This document shows, piece by piece, positions 45,479-64,000 of a stretch of DNA of 64,000 nt. The notes below the pieces were generated by a model that made no database searches, was not told the DNA's origin, and saw nothing but the letters and a program-made list of their open reading frames with translations. Made by a program: the position numbers and the translations under genes. This stretch comes from Siphlonurus alternatus (Eukaryota; Arthropoda; Insecta; Ephemeroptera; Siphlonuridae): positions 1,882,066-1,946,065 of the forward strand of contig OX463781.1 in the NCBI GenBank assembly GCA_949825025.1, given 5' to 3'. Position 1 is the stretch's first letter. Each line of letters starts with the position of its first letter.

Positions 45479-45540
45479 TTTCCCGCTTATATAGATGGCA
45501 GCACTCTCCAGCATCTTGATTTCTATAAGATTCCCGCCAA
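45479..45540 (+). promoter_or_regulatory. Two E2F-like motifs upstream of RPA2
   Basis: TTTCCCGC at 45479-45486 and TTCCCGCCAA at 45531-45540 (complement TTGGCGGGAA, the classical E2F core). They lie about 190-250 bp before the RPA2 start codon. RPA2 is a DNA-replication gene and E2F is the known S-phase activator of that class, so the site is biologically plausible. Transcription start is not known. Confidence 0.6.
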
Positions 45541-45727
45541 TTCGAAGAAATTTTTTTCCGTCACATCTGTTCGGTTTTTCGGCCTCGTTCCTTCTGTTTT
45601 CTGTGAAGACTTTCTTTGTTGGTCTTTAAATCTTTACAATTTGTTTTGGCGTAAATCCTGTATTATCACCACAAGGTTATAGAAATTGTTTCATAATTTC
45701 CGTTGGTGTATAATTAAAAACAAGATC

Positions 45728-55501
<9,774 letters not shown>

Positions 55502-56030
55502 TTAACAGTTCAACGTCAACAACTCATTCCAACCTTTTCAACCAAACAATATTCTGTTTTTGTACCTTTGGAAATTCTTTGTTTTTGAACAATTTTTTAT
55601 CAAACCTTCTGCTGAAGATAACCCCGGCCAGCACTTTTAAAATTTCAGAGTTCTGTCCCATCATCAAGAAGCAAGGTTAACAGGTTATATCCCTCTACTA
55701 AAAAAATTGAAGTTGGTAGGGTGCAACAGTTTGCTTGGAGGAAGGGGAGTTTTTTTTTTTTTTTTATACAATTCTTTTACTCTCCACTGTTAATTGTTTT
55801 GGCATCCCTCTTTTGCAGATTAAAACCTCATGAAATATTAATTTATTTTGTGACCATTCAAATTAACTCTAGCAAAATTTTGGCCTCAAAATACAAATGT
55901 CAGTTGAATGGTTCTAAATGTTTTGGTGAAGATTGGATAATTTAAATTCATGTTGCCTTATTCTGCAACAGAATCTGCTTTCATGTAAATTAAAACGTTT
56001 CGAATTACCACAAAATGTGAAGTTGGCAAC

Positions 56031-56104
<74 letters not shown>

Positions 56105-56109
56105 CTTAA

Positions 56110-56505
56110 GAGTAAAGCAACTGATTTTGTGGTCTCTTTTGATTTAACATGTAAACCTTGGCAAATTCACAAAAATTCTGAAAATATTTTGAGACAGATT
56201 TTAGTCCCTAAAAGCCATATGTAGAAAAAATTTCAAAACAATTATTTAATCCAATTTTTTTTTTTTTTTTTAATTTTCAGCATAGGGCTTTCCCATAAAG
56301 AGCCAAACTAAAAACTTAATAAAAAAAAAATGTCTCGAATAATCGTCTTGAAATTTTTTTCTAAGGCTTTTCCGGTACTAAAATCTGTCTTGCAAATTTT
56401 TTTCATAATTTGTTTGCATTTGTTAAGGTTTACAATTTACATGTTAATCTTAATCAAATGATACTACAAAATCAGCTGATTCATGTTACCTTACCCTCAA
56501 AAAAT
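56110..56505. mobile_element. MITE family A, diverged
   Basis: Follows TTAA at about 56106-56109 with GAGTAAAGCAACTGATTTTG. Arms share CACAAAAATTCTGAAAATA and AAGCCATATGTAGAAAAAAT-type blocks with their complements, and the right end is CATGTTACCTTACCCTC. Confidence 0.7.
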
Positions 56506-57245
56506 CAAAACAGTCCCTAAATTTTTGTTTGCTTCAAATTTTGAGACAATTCTGTTTTGTATTCATGGTTCCAAAGTTTTTAAGAAACAATCTTCTATTT
56601 ATTTTAATTTATGCGCACAACCGTTTAACTTCTAACTGAAATCAAATCATTTTTTTTATCAAAACGCAACGCTGTAAAACAGCTCATACTGAAATAACAT
56701 GTTAAAGGTGGTGCATTCTCTCTTATTTTGATTCAATAAATTAAAATTATAAAAGTGAGTAATTTTGTTTGTTCTCACTCCAAAATTTGGATAATGTAAA
56801 TAATAAATTGAATACAATATTTTTTCTCATAAAAAGTTTTTTTTTTTTCCTTTCCCATTATTAGCAATTAAGTGTATTAATAATAAAAAAAAAAATCACA
56901 TATTTATCCAACCATATGTTTGCTTTATTATGAAAAATAACAATACAGATAACTTTCATAGCTTGAAAATTGCTTGGTAACAAAAATAACAATGCCTAGA
57001 TAATCAAAAGAAATTTACCAAACTTTCTTTACACACATTCCTTTTTTAATTTTTAATACTGGTAGGAAAACTCAACATTTTTGATTTCATTAAATAATCT
57101 AACAGATAATAAATGACAATTTTTATACTTTTAACGTTTGTGATTTTAGATTGATACTGTAATTAAGAAAAAAATGTTTCATTGTGTTCATTTTAAAAGG
57201 CCAAATGTAATGTAATGTTTTTGGTTTATAGTTATGTACAGTTAA

Positions 57246-57605
57246 AGGTAAGGTAACACAGATCAGCTGATCAATTTAGTCCCATTTGATACACATAAAA
57301 ACCTTAGCAAATTCACATAATATTCTGCAATTTTTTTAGAGACAGAATTTAGTACGTAAAAAACACAGAAAAAATTTCAAAACAATGCTTCAATCTAAAT
57401 TTTTTAACTAATTTTTTAGTTTGGCTCTCCATGGAGAAAGCCCTATGCTATTTGTTTTTAATTAATTTAAAAAAAATTGTCTCAATTAATTGTTTCGAAA
57501 TTTTTTCTGACACTTTGAAATACTAAAATCTCTCTACCAAAAAATTTCAAAGATTTACAAGCTAATCAAATGAGACTATGGCAATCAGCAGATTTGTGTT
57601 TACCT
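57246..57605. mobile_element. MITE family A, TTAA-flanked
   Basis: Starts AGGTAAGGTAACACAGATCA after TTAA (57242-57245) and ends GTGTTTACCT before TTAA (57606-57609). The centre contains TTTGGCTCTCCATGGAGAAAG. Confidence 0.82.
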
Positions 57606-57659
57606 TTAAGTAAAACAAAAACTTTTAATTTGGTTTACTTTTAATATTAATAATATTTG

Positions 57660-57665
57660 TTTATT
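57660..57665 (-). promoter_or_regulatory. AATAAA polyadenylation hexamer, MCFD2-like distal isoform
   Basis: TTTATT on the plus strand, that is AATAAA on the minus strand, lies about 70 nt downstream of the distal stop codon. Confidence 0.55.
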
Positions 57666-57733
57666 GGGTTCAGTATTTGTGGAGTTAAATAAAAAACGGT
57701 ACTTGATGAAGTGTAAAGAAAGTTGTTATTGTC

Positions 57734-60700
57734 TCAGTTCTTGGTGTTAGTTGTGTCAATACGGACACCGGAATGTTCAATGTACTCAATGTAGTCCAAG
57801 AAACCGTCATTGTTTTTGTCCGCCACTTTGAAGACTGGCTCCAGCACCGCCATGATGTCTTCGTCAGTGAACTTCTCCGTCTTGGTCGTCGTCTCGTGGT
57901 CGTCTTTGTGTGAATCTGAAACAACCAAATTTAGCATTGCCTCTGAAAAGTTCTGACTGCAGCAATCTGTGAGTACGTCACAATAGAGGCTTCAAGTGTT
58001 TAACGGCGGGAAAATTTTCTCCATGGAAAATTTTCTCCATAAGCCACCATGTTAGAAAATTTGAATTTTTTCTCAGTAACTATTAAAGATATGAATATGA
58101 AACCATCTCTTACCCCCAACTTCGAGATCTTCTGATAATGAATCAAGAGCTTAAGTTCCTATAAAAAAAAATTGATTTAATGTCAAAAAAGCAATTGCGA
58201 GTTGTTGTTTTTTTAAATAGGTTTGTATAGGACGGTGGGAACACCACATAATCATGATTGATTGATTGATTGATTGATTGGTATTTTGGGGCAATTGACA
58301 CATTTTGGTCATGTAAGCCCCAGCGGGCCATTTATTGGCCGCAAATTTTTAACCTGTGCCTTACGGTTTTTTCTTACTATGTTTTTTCCACAAAATCAGC
58401 TGACTGGAAGCCTCTATGGTGATTAGTTTAACAACGGGACTTTTCAGAGGCGAGAAGTACTTTAATTGTTTTGTTTAAATGAATTGTTGTTCATTTAAAT
58501 GTTGTTTTGTACAACCCTTTATTGAAATAAAATTATTATTAATATTATTGAAGATGTATTTAAGGATTGACCTCAGTTGATTTGGATCTCGGAAACGGCC
58601 CCCTTGATTTTAATGAGACTTGCAGGAGTCTTTAAGCTTGCCACAATAAGGTTGCTTAATTTTTTTGAAGTGGATCTGTTCGACCAGTTTTGAGAAAACT
58701 GAGGCAGAAGTTTAACATTGGCCTTATGGACGGAAACCGGAAATGGAGCTGTTATGAGAAAACCGCCCCCTTTAATTTGCTCAAACCATAAGCGATTAAG
58801 TTTTAGAGCATCCTCAATTTTTTAAAATTTATTTCATTCGATTCTGTTCGACAGAAATTTCTCGTTTCTGGTTTGTAAGTGACGAGGTCAATCGTTAAGA
58901 ACAAAGATTAAAGTTACAAAGTTGAGTTACTATAGTGAAAATTAAGAGATAATGTCAACCCAGCATTTAACATTGGGATACTGGTGTGGTATCAACTAAA
59001 AATATTTTTGTGTCCCAAGTTTTAATCCATTTGAGTTTTTGGTAATAATTTATTCCTTTTCTTTCTCCAGAGAAGTTGCTTGATATTTCTTACTTAAATT
59101 AACATGGGATTCTATCTGGAATAATTTTTGAAGGAAATAAAAGAAACTAAAAACTAAAATTGATGTATGCTTGTGGCATGGAACACAAATATTTGATAGT
59201 TGAACTTCTGAGTAATTCAGATGTTTAATGGCAGCAAAAATTTACCTGAAATAATTTACTATTGCAATTTCAGGGTAAGGTAACACGCCCAATGTTAAAA
59301 AAAATTCCCACACATGAACATTATGAAACATATCTTAAAAATTTCTCCTCTACATCCCCTATCAGTAGCTAAAATATCAGATATACAAATTTAAGATATT
59401 TTTTTCAGTTATTAATTTTTAAAGTTGACTAATTTAAAACATGGAAGTTCCACTACTCCATGTTAAAGTAGTCAATTTTAAAAATTCATTAGTTAAAAAA
59501 ACTATAGATTGAATTTGTACACCTGATATTTTAGCTACTGATAGGGGGTTTAGAGGAGAAAATTTTAAGATATGTTTCATAATGTTCATGTGTGGGAATT
59601 TTTTTTAACATTGGGCGTGTTACCTGAGATGAAAGAACAACTAAAAAAATTAATGTAAAATTTCTTGAAACCCTGAAAATACTTTACTTCTTTTTTTTTT
59701 ATTACAATTTAAAAGCTTAAGAAAATATAATGAATGCATTAAACAATTACTTATTATTAAAAATGGCATGCACCTAAAAAACAAAACCAAGCTCTCAATA
59801 TTTCAAATCACAGCACACGAAAGCAAACAAGCACATAGAGGGCAGATCTAATAAGCTAATTAATTATAACTTTCAAATATTACATGACGATAAAAAATAG
59901 TTGCAGGTCTCACCTTTTTTTCATAAATAACTTGAAGTTGGATCGCCACTCCCTTAAATTATAGCCCAACATTCATGAAATTAAGTATTATTATTATTTT
60001 TTTTTTCATCAATTGAGTTGTCCACAAATATTTAAAATGTTTACTGCTAACAAGTACTGTGATCATACTGAATTAGAAATTAAAACAATGGACAATTTAT
60101 TACATATTTGGATACAGGACCTTGAGTTATGTATTGTCAAAAGGTTTTTAGATTTCATTGCAAACCCTTAATTACTGCAAGACGCTTTGAGGTCATGAAC
60201 ATTCAAATTTAAATCAGAAAGAAAGACATTGCGTGACTATGACGTCACGGCATCTTTTCTCTCAATTTTGAGGGTGTTAGAGGCTTAAAAAAAAAATGAA
60301 AAATACTGTCAATGGACAACATACATGATGAAATTTTTTTATTGTAGAACTGAAGAGAGGGTACCAAATTATGCTACTATGATCTTTTTCAGATATTTTT
60401 TAGTCCCAGAACTATTTTTAAATAATTATTGAAAGTGCAGACACGCCCCCTGGAGGTGTCAGTAGACTTCTAGTCCTTATCCTTTTTATTAAGGATTCAG
60501 GGGTGCCAACTTAGCTTAAGCTGGTATTACACGATAAAATTTTTCTAACTACATTGTATGAATACAATTTTCCTGTACAAGAAAATTTGAACTCCATTTG
60601 TTTGTATGGATTTGAAATTTTCTTCTAAGGAAAAATTGTATGCAAAATTGTATTGTGTAAAGCCGGTATTACACGATATAATTTTTCTGATTATTGTATA

Positions 60701-63475
60701 CAATTTTTCCTTACAAGAAAACTTAATCTCCATTTGTTTGTAAGGAGAGAAAATTTTCTTGCAAGGAAAAATTGTATACAATAATTAGAAAAATCGTATC
60801 GTGTAATATAGGCTGAATACCAGCTTTACAGAACTTTCAATAATTATTTAAAAATAGTTCCGAGACACAAAAAAAGTTGGAAAAAATTCAGAGTAGCATA
60901 TTTGGTACCCTCTATTCATTTTTGCAATAAAAAATTGCCATGCAGGTTGTCCATACATAACTTGAGGTGCTCGATATTAATAAAAAAATCCATGAAGATT
61001 GTGGAAATACGTTGACACAGAGAGACTCACGTTACGCCTTGACTTGTGTAGTTGCTGCGGCCTTGTGTTGCGCCTGCACAAACTCAGGGTAATCGATGAA
61101 GCCGTCTCTGTTTGTGTCGTCCATGGACAGGATGGGGTCAATCAGGGACACCAGCTCTGGGTCAGAGAACAGCTTGTTGCCTCGCTGCTCTGGGGGCAGC
61201 TGGCCGGCCGCGGCGTCATGGTGGTGTCCTTGCTCTGCACGCCACAAACACACACAATGCAACCCGGACGTCACAACACAAGCGTCACAACCACTTACCG
61301 TGCCAGTGGATCAGAGACTTGATGAGCTCGCACCCGTCCAGTTTGTTGTTATTGTCAGCGTCGTGCATTTTGAAGTAGTGGAACTGTAACTCCTGTTCAG
61401 ACATGTTGCTTGTGTCGATGGGCACGTCCAGGTGTTCTTTAATATGGCTGGAAAGAGAAAAATGTTGGACGTGATTCTTGATAGCCAGGGAATGAGGAAT
61501 TTGCATGCCATTTTATTTTTTTTTTTTAAATCAATCGAAAGAGGTTGTTAAAAAATACACTCCTGAATTTCGCATAAAATTCAAAAATTCAGGAGTCTTA
61601 ATTTCGCATAAAATTCAGGAATGTATTTTTCAACAACCTCTTTCGACTGAATTATTACCGTAAAAAAATAGCATGCAAATTCCTCATTTGCTTGTAGATA
61701 AATGCTTTTACAGTGTGAAGAAATATCTGGAATATAACTTTAATGAAAAAACTGCTACTAAAAGTTAAATGTTGTATTATGTTTTTTAATTCCAGCATAA
61801 TTTTTACCTCTTAACAATTACAACTTTGACCTGTCCTAAAAACCTCAACATACATCATGTAACTGATTCTATGATTGTAGGAAGAATGGAATTACAGTAA
61901 TAAAATAATTTTGTATGCACCAATTTTAGTACCCAATCTAGTAAATGTACAGTCACGTGGGGAGAAACGGTGATACTAAAAGTTGGGGGTGAATAATTGA
62001 GGTTTAAACATAGTTATTTCTTGTCATTTCTTAGCAAAAGTACCGGTATGAACTACATTTTAGAAAAAATTAACTATTAAATTCATAATGTTTTTAGTAC
62101 ATACCAGTGGATGGTGGTAAACATATAAATTAATTGTAACGAAAAACTCAGAAAACCGGCACTCCAGCCCTCACTGTTTCTCCCCCCGTTGATGTACTTG
62201 CTGTTCAATTTTAGTGACGGTACAATTCGAGGATTGTGTCAGAGAGCTGGGCTCTTTTGAACACTTTTCCGTCCGGTAGAAAAAAAAAATATTGTTGAAA
62301 TTTCTAAACAAGCAAAAAAAAAAATAAAATAATAACCTTTTCAACCAATAGGAGGGAGTTTCAACAAAAAGGTTTTTTTCTAAGCCAATCAGAATTCAGC
62401 CTCCATAAGCTTGAAGGGGGTAGGCGCGGATTTAAGGGGGGGGGAGGGGGCAACAGGAGTGATCCTCCCCCCCCGAAAGGTCCCAAAATACAGTGAAAGG
62501 GGTTACCATCCCGCACCCATCGCCCCCCACCCACTCCAATAGCCCCCCCCCCCCCCCAGAGCCGCGAACGCTGGATCAGCCCCTGAGCCCCTGGAAGGGG
62601 TTGACCGTACCCCCTAACAATAGAGAATTAGCTCTTAGCGGGACTTACTCCTTCTCTTGTGCCATGTGAGCGGCATTGAAGATCTGCTGACCTCCGGCAA
62701 CGTGCTGTACCGGCACGCCTTGATGCACCGGCACGCCCTGCTGTACCGGCACGCCCTGGTAGTGCTGCTGTGGCGCCTGGATGGGAACTTGTTGCTGGGG
62801 AATGTGTTGTTGTTGTTGCTGATGCATGGGGACCTGGTGCTGCACCGGAACCTGTTGGTGCATCGGCACCTGTTGCTGGTGCATGTGGGGCATCTGATGC
62901 TGCCCTTGCTGCAATACAAGCAGTGTCTCTAAGTCGGTTCGAGTTAACACGAGAGTAAAAAATATGTTGGAACAGTGAAGGCCCAGTATGATACCGGTAT
63001 TGGCAAATTAAGAACTGACCCAATAGACTTCTCAGCACTGGGCCAAAACAGAGCCGCCATCTCATATTTATTGGATAAACCCTATACATGTCGTGAATTG
63101 TGCACCTGCAATGATTTTACTTGAACATAAGGTCGATTAGGTGCAGAAATTAACTGGCCTATCAAAAGCATTTAGGCACATGCATACAACAGCTACCGGG
63201 ATCATATATGCATATGCATAACACATACATACGGGCGATACATGCATAATATGCAAGTATGCATATGCATATGATACCTATCATACCGGTTTGCATACTG
63301 GGCAGGGTTTAAGAAGGGACTCGATACGTCACGTGCAAAATGATCCTGGTAGCGAAAGAACACAACTTACCTGAGCATATTGTTGCGGCGGAACCCCTGG
63401 GGGAACCCTGTGTTGCTGACTGGAAAGTCCGACAAGCAACACAAGTGCTATGCAAACTGTCAACAATAACTGCAT
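57734..63475 (-). CDS. MCFD2: MCFD2-like EF-hand secretory protein, isoform with distal last exon
   Basis: Exons: 63475-63371, 62908-62649, 61447-61299 and 57915-57734. They give 231 aa in continuous phase. MCFD2 is a soluble luminal partner of the cargo receptor LMAN1 (ERGIC-53) in ER-to-Golgi export. A signal peptide is clear ([19 protein letters not shown]). Residues 36-121 form an unusual Gln/His/Pro/Val-rich segment. Residues 122-171 match the family ([19 protein letters not shown]) and contain EF-hand loop 1, D151 to E162. The distal exon adds a Lys/Asp/Thr-rich linker and EF-hand loop 2, D204 to E215 ([12 protein letters not shown]), ending NTKN. The start is the first ATG before the signal peptide. 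Human MCFD2 has 146 aa; the extra length is the repeat segment. The symbol reflects family membership; one-to-one orthology is not proven. Confidence 0.88.
57984..58417 (+). mobile_element. MITE family D with inner duplication and (TTGA)n
   Basis: Starts ATAGAGGCTTCAAGTGTTTA and ends GACTGGAAGCCTCTAT. It contains the TTTTCTCCAT block twice in tandem and a TGATTGATTGATTGATTGAT run near 58256. It lies in the intron before the distal MCFD2-like exon. Confidence 0.75.
58563..58895 (-). mobile_element. MITE family F, best copy
   Basis: Starts GATTGACCTCAGTTGATTTG and ends GTGACGAGGTCAATCGTTAA, so the ATTGACCTC / GAGGTCAAT ends are inverted. It is the reverse complement of 32066-32395 across most of its length. 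Confidence 0.82.
59272..59626. mobile_element. MITE family C
   Basis: Starts AGGGTAAGGTAACACGCCCA and ends TTGGGCGTGTTACCT. Arms meet near GGAAGTTCCACTACTCCATG. Flanking TTAA is not preserved on either side. Confidence 0.82.
59630..60329. other. Intronic AT-rich stretch of the MCFD2-like gene
   Basis: Contains only A/T-rich low-complexity sequence and a family E-like fragment (GGACCTTGAGTTATG near 60118; GACGTCACGG near 60241) that resembles 26960-27060. No coding signal. Confidence 0.6.
60330..60950. mobile_element. MITE family E, split by a nested GTATTACACGAT element
   Basis: Outer arms GGTACCAAATTATGCTACT and AGTAGCATATTTGGTACC are inverted copies. Between them lies a second element at about 60522-60811 with GTATTACACGATAAAATTTT and its complement, plus an internal partial repeat of the same ends at 60665-60680. 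This suggests nested insertion or internal rearrangement. Confidence 0.75.
61032..63475 (-). CDS. MCFD2: MCFD2-like EF-hand secretory protein, isoform with proximal last exon
   Basis: Shares the first three exons (63475-63371, 62908-62649, 61447-61299) with the distal form, then uses 61234-61032. The product is 238 aa. The proximal exon encodes a His/Ala/Pro/Gln linker, [18 protein letters not shown] and EF-hand loop 2, D211 to E222 ([12 protein letters not shown]), ending TQVKA and TAA. The shared exon ends with one base of a codon (phase 1), and both last exons begin with the two bases needed (AG giving Glu, AT giving Asp). Each contains its own stop, so they can only be alternatives. This exon is the closer of the two to vertebrate MCFD2 in spacing, but both are plausible. 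Which predominates cannot be told from sequence. Confidence 0.85.
61487..61690. repeat. Inverted repeat around TGAATTTCGCATAAAATTC
   Basis: Outer arms GAGGAATTTGCATGC and GCATGCAAATTCCTC, middle arms AAAGAGGTTGTTAAAAAATA and complement. About 200 bp just upstream (on the minus strand) of the third MCFD2-like exon. Confidence 0.8.
61700..62400. other. MCFD2-like intron 2, unremarkable part
   Basis: AT-rich intron sequence. A weak mirrored pair GTCACGTGGGGAGAAACGGT / ACTGTTTCTCCCCCCGT (about 61951 and 62177) suggests one further worn inverted-repeat element. No coding signal. Confidence 0.5.
62400..62590. mobile_element. hAT-type MITE fragment related to 29271-29443
   Basis: Contains GGCGCGGATTTAAGGGGGGG on the left and CTGGATCAGCCCCTG on the right, with AAGGTCCCAAAATACA and GTTACCATCCCGC in between. 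These correspond to the complement of the 29271 element. Target duplication not resolvable. Confidence 0.65.
62909..63370. other. MCFD2-like intron 1
   Basis: Intron with ATGCATATGCATA-type palindromic dinucleotide-like repeats at about 63175-63300, similar in style to those at 45920-46045. No gene. Confidence 0.6.
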
Positions 63476-64000
63476 TGTGCTGTTCTGTATTATACAATTA
63501 TTGCATACAATTTATCGATCAATGCAACAGACAGTATTTAAAAACAAAAAAAACTTATCAAAGATTATATATATACACCTTCACACCTTCTGCGTTATTA
63601 TCTCATAATTGTGCAGACACAACATCCACCATCCACGTGAAACAAGTGACGTCACGCAGTATTCCCACCATCAAACTAAAATGTTAAATTTTGTGCCTAA
63701 AAGTCACTAAATTTAATTTTACTTTGTCCCTAAATAAAGTTGTTTTTTTATCCAGGCGCGTGCGGATACTGCGGATATACATGCAGAACCAAATTCGGGG
63801 ATGGAGAGGGCGAGAGGGAGGGATCGAGGGAGGGGGGCATCTCAATATAAGGACAAAATGTTAAAAAAAATGGAGCAAGGAAAACGCTTAATTATCCATA
63901 TGATAATATGGCCACCAATGGATGTTACAATTACAGCAAGTGCGCATATTATTCGCGTCGCGCGCGTCGCATATTATAAAAAAAAATCGCCATGATCCAT
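63476..64000. other. Upstream region of the MCFD2-like gene and window end
   Basis: The first 250 bp upstream of the start codon would hold the promoter; no clear TATA or other motif was identified. About 63895-64000 is a partial copy of the GCGACGCGA-rich MITE seen at 40500-40921 (blocks ATGGATGTTACA, CAGCAAGTGCGCAT and ATTCGCGTCGCG), running off the window. Confidence 0.6.

Larger units (their letters stand above)
55502..57733. other. RPA2 3' flank and convergent intergenic region
   Basis: AT-rich. Two plus-strand AATAAA hexamers occur at 56735-56740 and near 56805, either of which might serve RPA2. A (TA)n of about 34 units lies at 56034-56101. The two family A MITEs below fall here. A minus-strand hexamer for the MCFD2-like gene is listed separately. 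No further gene. Confidence 0.65.

Overview
This is a eukaryotic nuclear window: AT-rich DNA with GC-richer protein-coding exons, canonical GT/AG introns, no operons, many non-autonomous transposons and long microsatellites. LINE 3' fragments and the character of the proteins suggest an invertebrate, probably an arthropod and perhaps a hemipteran insect. That placement is a low-confidence inference. Exon boundaries were derived by hand from homology, splice sites and reading-phase continuity. They are phase-consistent in every gene.

Four genes are recognised. (1) DNAJC2 (zuotin/MPP11/ZRF1), minus strand, 8587 down to 294, ten coding exons; the last part (second SANT/Myb domain and stop) lies beyond the left edge. 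(2) SLC12A9 (cation-chloride cotransporter-interacting protein 1), plus strand, 9067-25664, fifteen exons, 911 aa, apparently complete. It is divergent from DNAJC2 across a 479-bp shared upstream region. (3) RPA2 (32-kDa subunit of replication protein A), plus strand, 45728-55501, eight exons, 266 aa, with two E2F-like motifs upstream. (4) An MCFD2-like secretory EF-hand gene, minus strand, 63475 down to 57734, convergent with RPA2. It has two alternative terminal exons, each encoding its own second EF-hand and stop. The genes are unrelated housekeeping functions (ribosome-associated chaperone, transport, DNA replication, ER-Golgi cargo export).

Introns and spacers are packed with short inverted-repeat elements (MITE-like). 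Many are flanked by TTAA, some by clear 8-bp hAT-type target duplications, and several are nested. Labels used here: A and C have GGTAAGGTAACAC-type ends; B has GGATTATTGTCAC ends; D has AGAGGCTTCAAG ends; E has TTGAGGTYGATACTCC-type ends; F has ATTGACCTCAG ends; G has CAAAGTCTTCT ends.

The gene-free spacer 25.7-45.7 kb holds, in order: MITEs; an AT-rich tract; a CpG-containing hairpin-rich island (33.06-34.75 kb); three different adjacent tandem arrays (34.8-41.4 kb) invaded by two datable insertions; a 1.7-kb foldback palindrome (41.8-43.5 kb); and degenerate TTCGGTCAAATTG-type arrays in inverted orientation at both sides (32.66 and 43.7-44.2 kb). No viral gene, CRISPR array, rRNA or genuine tRNA was found.
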